Of a DNA stretch of 64,000 bases, positions 12,616 to 23,600 are shown one piece after another (the first letter of the stretch is position 1; each line of letters opens with the position of its first letter). The translations under genes and the position numbers were made by a program. The notes under the pieces were generated by a model. It did not search any database, was not told where the DNA came from, and was given only the letters and a program-made list of their open reading frames with translations. This DNA comes from Apteryx mantelli (Eukaryota > Chordata > Aves > Apterygiformes > Apterygidae). Location: contig NC_089981.1 in assembly GCF_036417845.1 (NCBI RefSeq), positions 76,673,268 through 76,737,267 on the forward strand. The letters run 5' to 3'.

Positions 12616-15600
12616 CATCTGTGCCACTTCTTGAATTACTGCAGTCATCTTTCCTTTCTTTAGAAATGTGTGTGGAAACATTACAAGCTTACATGAGCTT
12701 TTCAGCAGTGAAATCACTGATCATTTATACCCAGCTAAAAGTGATGCAGTTGCCACCGCTCAGAGTGGTTTCCTTACTGTTTTTGTTTGTTTTGCTGTGA
12801 AATACCTGCCCTGAACATTTGAGTCCTTGGTATTATTGGTTTTTCTTTCTTACCTGAGATAAAGGACAATGAGACAATTTGATCTGAAAGTCTGTGACAC
12901 AGCCACAGCCAAGCGGTTCCGCCCCTTTTTCCACCCACCAACTCACAAGCCAAGTTTCAGGCTCTGCCAGCTCAGTACTGCTGTTCTCACTCTCTCCTGT
13001 TCTGCAATTTGCAAACAGCCCGGTGACGTAGCAGGGGTTAATGTTGTTTGAACAGTCTCTTCAGTCAAGGATTTTCTAAAATAAACTGGACAGAAATTAA
13101 TGGGTTTGCATGTGAGTCTGATATTGAACAGTGCAAGGGGAATAGAAAATGCAGCATGTTATGACATGAAATAAGGCAGGAACGTTTTCTCAGCAAATCT
13201 GGCTTGATGACCTAGCAGGTGGTTGCAGAGGCTGAAGAGGACAGGCTTTTCTTTCACTTTGCAGGATGGAGCGGGTAACGTCCTGGAAATGACTCCCAGA
13301 AGGAGAGGGGTAAAGGGATGCTTCTGCCCTTATATCTCACCTGAAAGATTTTACTTAACACTGATTACTTACAGTGACCCTATCCACCTATCTCTTTGGT
13401 CCGCACACTTGTACCAGTCCTTTAACCTTGCTGCCCCTTTAGCCATGACCCTGTTCTCCCTGTTTGGGTGAGCAGATGGCTGTCTCCACCTGTGAAGCAC
13501 ATGCAGTGTTTCACCCACCATAAACTGTGCAAAATTAAGGCCTTATTTTTCTCCCCTTTGGTTTCATAATTTCTTGCAGATTGCTTCATAGACTCAGATC
13601 TGTTCTTCATCTGCCAGCACCTTCTACGCTCTGCTTTTTCAAAACCCCATGCGAAATTCACTCATTTTGAACAAATCACTCCTGAACAACTTGCTACCGA
13701 GGAAAGAACTTTTGAGTTATTTCTAGTGGAGTACTATCCATTGTACAGGCTCAAAGCATATGTTTTGTGTATCCGATTTCCTAGGGCATGCTTTGAGAAG
13801 ACCACTTGGGTTGAGATCAGGCATTTTAACTCTTGCTTGCATGGACATGGGCCGTGATGTTGCTTTACAAGATGAACTAGCAGTGATCTCTGTCAGTCCT
13901 TGGACATTATGTGCCCTGCCTGAAATGATGACAGAAATTACTTGTATTTGATCTGCTGGAAGAGAAACTTGAAGATCTTCCTGTGAATTCAAGATTTCTC
14001 TGGGATAGATTTGGGGGGGGGGAGTTTCTGTTGAACTGTGGCATTGGAAGGGCTGTATTCTCATATATGTTTCTAATGAGGATGGTATCTGAGAGGGGAA
14101 GTATCTCTTAAGCCTGGAGAAGAGGGGATGAAAGAGGAAGCTGCAAGGAGTGAAGGACAGTAAGACCTTTAAGGGCTCCAAATCTCTATGATGACTCCTG
14201 AAAAGGGAGGCTGAATCACTGCATTAGGACCTTTTTCTTTAGCGGGGAGATGGCCCGTACTGGGTTTTTGCAAGAACAAGCTGTGGAGTTGCCAGCCCCA
14301 GGCCCCACAAGCCCAGCATCCTTGTGGGGAGGAAAGAGCCCTCGCCGCACCTGTTCGGTTGGGTATTCAACCTCCTCGCTGAGAAGAGAGTGAGTCCCAG
14401 TGGACTGCTACGTGCGTTGAATTGTCTTAAAATCAAGAGGGAAGCAAGTAGTGGGTTGGTTTCTTGCAGTTCTGGGAGTGTTAACAGATAACAGCAAATG
14501 CAGTAACGTGTTTCATTTCTCAGCTGAGGTTTTCTTTAGGAATCACACCTTCCTTAGTACTTGCTCACATATGAATGCTTCTACCCCTACCTAATGCTTC
14601 ACTTCCAGCAGGCTCTGTGCTTGCCTCTGTCACGTGGCAGCTAAGCTGAGTGAGTCACGCAGCTAAAATCACACATCACAACAGTGGATACTGTTTTCCT
14701 GTAAGTTCTGGCCAGACACCTAAAGAGAAGGGTTGGCAACTGCAGTAGAGCAGACTGTGGTTCCTGACGTGATGTTACTTGGGGCTTGTATTACCACCAC
14801 TGCACTGCTTAGCCCCCGGCAAGGCAAATGTCTATGAGGTAGCTGCATGCTTACATTCCCCCAGAGCAGGCTGCCCCTTTGCTACAGCTTCACGGGACAA
14901 GGTGAAATGTTTCAAGCGCCAAAGTATTCTTGTTTCAGATGCCCTTCTTCTAAACTGCTTTTGTTTGTGGAATGATTCCAGTCATATAGAAAACATAATT
15001 TTTCATGGCCTACCTCATCAAGATGACTCAAATTATAATCAAAAGATTATCAGAATACTAAAATCTAGGATAAGCTTTTTTGCTGTGTAAAACAAACTAC
15101 CATTTTGATAGAAGTGTTGGAGTGAATGAATGCAAAAGATCATAAAAGTGCATTAATTTTGTATTGCAAAAATAGTGGTTTTTTTTTAATAATCTTAGAA
15201 CGTTTCATGAGGAAAATTTGCTTTTCAGCTGCTCAGCTCAACCAATGAAGGAGGAAGTTTTGCTTGGTCTTGCACCATTTCTTAGGAAAGACTTATTAGT
15301 CCTAATACTTCAGTCAGCCAGTGACATGGGATAATGCCCTGTCTCTATATTCTTGCTGATATTGCACCAGTCACTGCAATATCTAGGAAAATATCCCCAT
15401 AGTTGTGACTGGGGAGAGGTGTGGGATACATGACAGCATTTTCATTTTAGGAATATAGTGAGTTATTTCACTTTGCCTGGAAGCAGTTTCTGAAAAAGTG
15501 ATATTAAGTGGTGTTGTCTGAACAGCAGTCCTTAAAGCACTGGTGACTGCACCTCGGGCGAGCAGCCTGGAGCTGCTCTGTAATTGCCTGGTCCCTGCAG

Positions 15601-17553
15601 GTGCAGGGGGCTGTGGCATCCCCCTGCGTGTGACTGACGTGACAAATCCCACTCCACCTCCTGCTGCCGGACAGGGCACACAAGGATAGCACCTGGGAAT
15701 GGCTGATATAAGAAATGGAAATGAAAACACCTTTCCCCACACTTGGCACATACAGACTGTTGATGAACCATTAATAATTCCTGTATGGTTACCAGATGTA
15801 ACAGGAAGGGCTATTGAATGACTCAGTGCATTTCAGCCGCTACATTGCTATCTCTCTAGATAATATTTTACTTCTGTTTTTAAGTTTTTGCTGTCTTTGC
15901 ATAATGTTACACTATGGAATAAAACATTCTCTTCAGTTCAGAATGTGTTCAGTGAAGGACTTGTAAGAAATTGTGGAAAATAGTTTGACATGAATCCTTT
16001 AATATTCAGTTCCCAGAAACTCCCAGCTCTCATAGTGAGCCATGCTGTGTGTCATTGACACATCTGGCTCTCCAGAATATGTGCTTAAGAGAGAAATAGA
16101 TTCTTGTGGATTGGGCTGGAGACTTAGCACTGGGGACTAAAGTCCTCAGCTCCTCTGTGAAGCTGTCCCAGGGGGCCAGCAGCCGTGAAATTATCCTCTC
16201 ACTTTGCTGCCAGTGTGCGTTGGCTCTGACCCGGGGAAACCTTCAAGAGAAGTGCAATTCAGGTTATGACTTGGCAAGCCTTTACTGCATCAGGACTTTA
16301 GTTTCCAGGTTCGTTCTGGGCAAAACTTAACCTCTCCTGCACAGAGGTGGCTGCCTTCCAGTGCAGGCCTGTTGCGCAAAAATAGGCAATATAGCACTGT
16401 CAAGAGCCATTGCCCTTACCAGCACTTTTCTCTTTCCCCTGCTGGGATCAGTCCTCAATGCACTGCGCAGAACAGGAAAGCTTTCTGCCTGTGCTGTTCT
16501 TCCTCTGCCCCCAGCTAACCTTTTTAGTCCCAAGGAGATGATTTTAGTGTTTTTCTTCTATGATGTCCCTTGGATTTTGCTGGGTGGACCAAAATTCTCC
16601 AGAGAATCATGTTTGGCTTCCAGTACTGGGGGTGGATTAGGAAGAAAAAATGAGGTTCTAAGACCTGTCTCCTGGCAAAATCTCTTCCTTCATCTTCCCC
16701 AGCTTGGGCTTTCAGCAGCAGGGTCAAAGGCTGGGTGCAGACAAATGATTTGCTCCAGCAGTAATGATTCCTGCTCCACAGCTGAACTCAGCAATCGGGA
16801 GATATTGAAGAGGGGGCTGGGAGGCTGAGCAAGACATGAGGCAGCAGAGCTTCTCCAGGGGCTGGGATAACCACCCTGCAGTCTGGGAAGGAAGCAAATG
16901 CTTCATACAGGGTTGGATTTGTTTCTGGATTTCACCACATGTATACACAATGAGTAGGTAAAGATTCAAGGGGATCTGAGTAGAGCTTTAGGGCCAGTGG
17001 AGTAGCCAGGAAAGCCAAGGGAAACCCCCAGGAGAGGCATGGGAAAGGCACAAGCTATGTCCTTGGTAAGAAGGGGTCTGCTCCAACAGGACTAGGATGG
17101 GAGGAAAGGACGCGTCTCCGACACAGCCGCTACACCACTTCTCCATGGCACACGGTGAGTGTCCTTCGGCAAACAAAGGTGCAAAGCCATCTTCTGGGAT
17201 TAATAAATTCATAGGGAATGGCCTCTTCACAGCCAACGTTACCCTGCAAGGCACCACTCCTTGTGATTTCCAGGCAGAAAGGCACTGGGAACGGCAGCTC
17301 TGGCGCAGCATTGCAGGGCTTCACGGGATTACTTATTCGCTGTGTTCTTGGAACAGATCCAAGCTTCCCGTCTCTGCCTCCAGTGTACAAACTCATCGAG
17401 TATGCGGAAGGCTCACAGCCCCCGGAGGCAAGCGAAGACAGTAGGAAGGTGGTTCATACTGCAGATCACGCTGCCTCTGAAGAACCTGCGGGGCTGTGTT
17501 TCTCAAAAGACTGAATTGGTGTTCTCCCTTCTACCTCCCTAACGTTTAAGCAG

Positions 17554-17564
17554 GTTAATTAAAG
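17554..17564 (+). promoter_or_regulatory. HNF1-like half site near SLC25A47 start
   Basis: The motif GTTAATTAAAG contains an intact HNF1 half site (GTTAAT). It lies 18-28 bp upstream of the SLC25A47 ATG. A hepatocyte-factor site would fit the known liver-enriched expression of this gene in mammals, but the transcription start is unknown and a single half site can occur by chance. Confidence 0.3.
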
Positions 17565-17581
17565 CAGCAGACTCGGTCCGG

Positions 17582-17609
17582 ATGGATTTCATTGCTGGGG
17601 CCATTGGAG
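17582..17609 (+). CDS. SLC25A47: SLC25A47 coding exon 1
   Basis: ATG at 17582 opens MDFIAGAIG plus one base, followed by donor GTAAAT. The start is chosen from the family N-terminus. The base at +4 is G and -3 is C, so the initiation context is moderate. Confidence 0.9.
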
Positions 17610-20600
17610 GTAAATAAATCAAGTAGTGCTTGTTGATGAAAGCAGATAGCTGTGTTTCCTTGTTATTAAGCTAATGAGCAGGTCCTAGTGGCAGCGGTAG
17701 AGCTGAGTGTCTTTTGGTGGGGGCTGCTTGTCAAAAGCATATTCTTTAATAAGTGGAAAATGTCGTCAGAGCAGGTTCGCAGAGCTACTGAGGAAATAGC
17801 CCTGCAGTTTGGTTGGCTGAGGTCATTGCCCTGCAATCTCCTCCGGTCTAGTGATGGAGCAAAACTCTGATAGGAAGAGACTACGTGAAAAATGCTGCAT
17901 GCAGATACAAACCGGCAAACATTGCCTGGGCAGCAGAGCCTCCCCTGTTTGATGCCTGGGGGTCCTGGCTGGGGGTCAGAGTCATGGCTCTGGAGGGCTG
18001 AGGGTGCATCTCATAAAACTGGGAGGGTGGAGGCATGGCTTTGTTTCAGTAAAGAAGGTCTGAATCAATGAAATTTATGTAATCTTAGGCTGAGATGTAT
18101 TTGCAGCTCTGATGGTAATTTCACTGCAGGCTGCTGCATAGCAGGCTTTGATCAAGTGAATAAGTTAGCTATATTTAAAAAAAAAAGTGTGATTTAATTT
18201 TAGACATTTTGAGGGCATATGTTGCTCAAACCCAGTTTTGTTTTAAGCAACAATATGTAGCCACTGGTCTCATTTCTTTTCTGAAATCTCCTTGTCAGAT
18301 TTAGCACAGTATCGAATAGCAAGACAAGAGACACGGGGTCACCGCCGCCAGAAAGGCCAGGTAAACCTGCCAGATGGCTGAGACGCACAGTCCAAACCCT
18401 GCATGTCAAAGCTTACTAGGCTCTCGGAGCTGCTGAAATTTGGCAGACTTTTCCTAACAAGGAGTGACCTGTGGCCCGGTTACAAATGCCCATTTGCCGG
18501 GAGGGACCCCAGCAAGTTTTACCCTGCCGCCTCTTTGTGCTCACTGCCTGACCTGCAGACGCTGGCGAGGTTTGGCTGCTCAGCAGCGCCTGGGCCCAGC
18601 GGTGCCTGTCGCTCGGGCTGTCGGCTCTTCTGCAGTGTGGGGACCTCTGCTCAGGAAGGGCTCTTGGTAGGAGAGGGGGATATTACCTCTCCATGACATC
18701 TCTCCTTTCTACTCCTCTTTCCTCATTGACTTCCAGAGCACCTAGTGGAGTTTCGGGCCCAGTGGTGTGGCTGGCAAGGGCCAGTCCAGCTCTGAAGGGG
18801 ACTCTAAACCTCATCTTAGGTGTCATGATTAAATGCTGTTGTTGATATGTGGCTCGGCTTGGCTCGGCTCAGCAGGGCAGCGATGTTTGTGTTCTCTGGT
18901 GGGACTCCATTGCTTTCGTTGGCATTGCTATAACTCAACCACTTAAGGATGAACTTCTTTTGCTAGGGAATGTGAAGAGTCAAAAACATGGTTCAAAACA
19001 GCCATTCACCTTGTCCTTCTCCCCCCATTCTGGTGCCCAGGCTGTGGTTTCTGTGGCCCCCTCCTCTTCGTGCGCTAACGTACAGCCCAGCAAGGCAGCA
19101 AGCATCTCCCATGGGTGCCTGTGGGCCCAGGAAATGGGCAGGAGGGGAGTCAGCCTGGGAGGGTGCAGGTGGAGGAGCCCTCCAGCTGGGAAAAGAAATG
19201 TGCTTGCTTATTTTAATGCACTTTGCTCACCTGAGGGTGTCTGAGAGCAAGATTTTCCACCCTGTCATCTGTGTCAAGTTCAGGGCTTTTTTAAGAGGCA
19301 TAATGCAATCTTTCAGTGGCAGACAGGGGTGTTTTCTGGCATGTTGTCCCCTACTGGGAGCTTGCACATCGACACATGCAAGGTACCTTGGGCAAGGGCT
19401 TGGGACAGCTTCCAGGGGTGGGACAGCTTTTCCTGTGAGAACAGGGATGTTTTTGGCACTAAGGTTGTTTCACAGCTTGTGCTTGTTAGAGCTGAAGCAG
19501 ATTTCACATTCCCAAAGAAGCTGCAAACCCAGCTGAACTGCATCAAGCAACTCCAGTGGCAACACAGATAACAACAGAGTCTGTGTTTAGTAAATGATGT
19601 TCTTGCGACCTTGTTGTGTTTTGCAGATGTTTTGGAGAGAACACAGCTTGGGCACCTCTGAAAAACAGCAGAGGTGTAGCCCCTTCGAATCCCATGTAAA
19701 GATCCAGCCTGGCTCAAGAGCACACACAAATATTGTTGTGCTTCTCCTCTGAGCTACTGCTTCTGTGCCCACGGGACAAGCTCAGCACCTTTGGCCTGGG
19801 AAACAGTGACCTGCTGTGATTCCACATGAAAACAACATGAGAGAAACATGTTTAGTGACTAAATTTGGAGGCTTTCAGTAACCACAAAATGGGGCTGGAG
19901 GTGCTGGAAAGCAACTCATCTATAAGGATGTCCTTGTTGGCCAATATAGCTGACCCTGCTCTGAGCAGGAGGTTGGGCTAGAGACCTCCTTAGGTCCCTC
20001 CCAACCTCCCTATGAGTCTGTATCTATTGCAGCAGCCCAGGCCATGGCAGGGCCTGAGCAGCAATGACCAAGGATGACTTGACTTTTGGGCCTGAGCCAG
20101 AGACCTGGGAAAGGGAAGCTGAGGTTTACCCAGCACTGCCCTGGTAAAACAGCTTGATCTGTGGCATGTCCAGGCTTCTCTGCATCCTGCTGCAAGGTTA
20201 CACACCAGTCACATGCAGTCCCAGGGTAGATAAATAGTCTACCCACAGAGGGAACATACTATCTCCTTGTCCCTTCAGCTGAAACAGCTACTGCTGGCCA
20301 CTGCCAGGGAAATGTTACTGGATGGAGTTCAGGTTGTTTGGGGTACGGGGGAGTTTTAATGTTTCCAGCTCTTTGCAAAGTATAGGTCTTTGGAACTTGC
20401 TCTCTACCCATCCAATGCATGGACCATGATCTCTGCTTCTTTCCGTGTCTCCAAGCCAGGATTTTGCTTACAGTTCAGAGCTGTTACAGTCTGGTGGGCT
20501 CTGTACAGCTGCTACTTGCTGTCTATTGATTGCCATTTCAGTGGCAGGATCCCTCTTACTTTAATTGCCAGGTCTAAATGGCCTGACTTGTGAAGAGATT

Positions 20601-23600
20601 GTGAGTTATCAGGTTTTGTCGCTGCTGTGTGGGTGTGTGCATAGGGAATGCTGTAACCTCCACACAATACCTAAGAATATCTCAGAAAAAGTAGGCGGGA
20701 AAACTGGCTCACTGAACCCCAGCACTGATCATCCACCTGATTTTGCCATTATTTTCTTCACAACTTGTGCAGTGTTACTGAATGGGAGTCCCATAGGATT
20801 ACTCTCCCGTATGCATCCTATACATAGCTGGCCTTTGTTGCTTCTGCTGTGCAAACAGCGCATGTATGGGTCAGCCTATCTTTGTCCCTGGCTATTTGTA
20901 TCGTCTGACATTGTACAGAGCCCTTCTTCCTAGCCTTTGACAGACTTGGCTTGGCACCTCAGCCAAAAAAACTTGACTGCCCCGAGTGCTTTGGTTCTTA
21001 AGGAGGGCAGTTCATGGCAGGCTGTGGTTGTAGGGAGGTTTTGGAGGCTCATCTCTCTACTTTGGTTGGAGCAGTGAAAAGTTTACCCTTATGGTGTCTT
21101 TTCCCAGGCAGGATATTTTGTCCCTATTGAAACAAAGGTGAACAGGAGCCCTTTGGACTGAGGACCGATGGGGAACAAGCTGGTTTGGGGCAACCTGCTT
21201 TTTTTGTCAATGTTGTTGCTGTCTCCCTTCATCTTAACGTGTGAACAGAGTGATTTCTCTGTAAGGGAATACACAAAGTGTATTCAAGTGTACATAAATC
21301 AGCCCTGCTACCTGATACACATGAGCCAGCAAAAATGGCAAGGCTCCTACCTTCCTGAGCGCAGTGGAGCAAGCTGGATTTCAGCTGCGCGGGCGCACTC
21401 TGCCCTTGCATAACTGGCGTCTGGGCAGCCCCCGGGTGCCGCCTTTAAGATTCAGGAAGTTTGCAACCGATGTAATGCCAAATCCTCTGGGCTGGGATGG
21501 GGTGCTTGGGCCAGGGCACAGCTCTTCCGAGGACACCACAGTCATGTTGACATTAACTTATTTGCTGCTCTTCCCTGGCTGGAGGGGTCTGTGTTTGCAG
21601 TCTGGGCTGAGAGCTGGCAATCGGGGACAGTACAGGTGGCCCCGGGTGACTTGGTATGTTGTCACTGTCCGCTCAGCTCAGATGCACTGCTCCTCCTAGC
21701 TATCTTATTCTGCTGTTATTTCTTTCTGTCCTGAGTATTCTCCCTCACTCTCTCTCTTTTAACCTTATCTCATTTTGGCTTTGAAATACAAAAGGCGGCT
21801 TCTTGGCCCGTTCATTATGTCCGCTGCTATTGATCTGTCCTGCTGGCAGATCTAATAGAGTTTTTGCAGAACAAACCTCATTTTTTCTGCAAGCAAGACT
21901 CTGCCCATTGTTTTCTTGTGAGTAAAGCACTGCAGCCTTGGCTGCTGGTGACTCACACCAGCAGCTGCTGCTGTTCTCCAAAACACAGTAGAGCTGCTCA
22001 GAGTTCCCAAGGAGCAGTGTAATTGCAGGTGAACATGCCTAGTGAAATGACTGCAGCAACAGATACATTTTTAAGTAACTTCCTTTTTCTTAAAAAAAAG
22101 AAAAAAGAAGAAAAGGGAACTCAGTGACAGGCAGTTTCTAACTCGTGAGCTACCAGAAGCACACTGTTTTCTATGACTTCCTGGCTCCCTGAGGAGCTCA
22201 TATAAGCACTTTTATGAACTTGATCTCTGTATAAACAACCCACACGGATACAGCTCCGTTGTCCCCCAGCCTGATTTCCTTTCAGGTCACCTGGCAGTTT
22301 ATATACTCGGAGGAACTTGGCTAATCAGCCCCTTTATTGTATCTGCAAGCAGATACACGTAGATCAGAGCTGAGAAAGGCAGCAGAGGTGATGGCAGCGG
22401 TGGTGATCTATTTGCTATTCCCTCCCTCTCTGCAATTAAGGCAGTAACTTTGTCTCACAGGATTAATGTGTTTCCAACTCCAGTGGCTATTTTAAGGTCT
22501 CAGAATGAGCCTGGGTGTCGACAGAGGGTTGACAAATCCCCCTAGACCGCTGAAAATGCCTTTGCTGTCACCGGAGGGGAACAGCAGTCAGCTGCTGTGC
22601 GGGGCGTGCTGCCGAGCAGGCCGGCTTCACGCATGCCCCACCGCTAATCCACCGCTGCGCCTTGATCCTGCCGAGCCCGAAAGGGAATGGGGGGAGGACA
22701 GCCTCGCGTGGGGTCAGCGCTGGCGCCTCCGACGGCAGGGCCACGCGGGCTGCGCTGCCGCCCGTCCCTGCCTCGCGCCAGCCCGCGAGGGCTCAGCGCT
22801 CACCGCGGCTCGCTCCCGCCGAGGGCCTTTGCTTTGGCGCCTTGCTCTGGCTTTGCAGCACACGGAGGTGTCTGGTGCCTGTAGGAAATGCGCTTCAGGG
22901 GCTTAGTCCAGCAAGGTGCTGCGAACCCTTCTGCTCAGCGAATTTTTCACTCTATATGTGCTTTGTAAAGTGCAGCCAGACCACGTCCAGCCCATGGCAG
23001 GCAGGAGGCAGGCAGGAGGACCTCTCCCGCCACCAGGATAAAAGACAGCTTGCTGAGGACCTGTCACGCCTGAGCAACACCTCTCTTTTAGAAATGTCCC
23101 TGTACTTTTAGTTCTTAATATTTCCAGGTCAAGCACATGATGCCAAAATTGCTCAGCAATACTCAGAGACCCTCCTGTGAGCGGGGACGCTTTGCTGCTC
23201 ATGTAATTGTGGCTTGGTCATGGTCCAAAGATGCTTTACTGCCTAAACTGAGAGGGGGACAGAAACGGTTCAATACTGCGGTGCATGTTGTCCCTGTCAT
23301 CTTCCCGCCGAGAGCCTTCTCAGGGGGGCTGCTCCGAGCCCCGGAGCTGGTGGCACGTGCAGACCCTTCCTAGCAGCGGTGGTTTCTGCGTCTTTGCCGC
23401 CCCAGCCGGCACTGCTCCTCCTGAGAAGTCTCCTGTGACGCTCAGATCCCGCCTCCGAACGTGCCTCGGTCGCTCGGAGAAATCGGCCTGTTTTGCTCCA
23501 TCATTGTTGGCTTAAACATCCTAGCTGGAGCTCGAGAGAGATCAGGGCCAAGAGCAGTAGGAGTCTGGAGCTGCGTTTGTCTGCAGTCCCCCCTCTTCCG

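Larger units (their letters stand above)
5402..17553. other. Intergenic region SLC25A29-SLC25A47
   Basis: About 12 kb between two divergently transcribed genes. No open frame here resembles a known protein; the longest (13723-14181 minus, 16361-16828 plus) have no family motif or plausible splice context. It holds MIR-like SINE fragments (about 10260-10495 and 12578-12615), a short GGTCTG repeat near 8663-8692, a 14-bp tandem duplication (6268-6295) and a purine-rich stretch (about 8107-8300). Untranslated first exons or enhancers cannot be excluded. Confidence 0.55.

Noticed and set aside
13723-14181. 152-aa minus-strand open frame
   Set aside because: No motif, no family resemblance, no convincing splice or promoter context; expected by chance in 12 kb of intergenic DNA.
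16361-16828. 155-aa plus-strand open frame upstream of SLC25A47
   Set aside because: Sequence unlike any carrier or other family, with no splice context linking it to SLC25A47.
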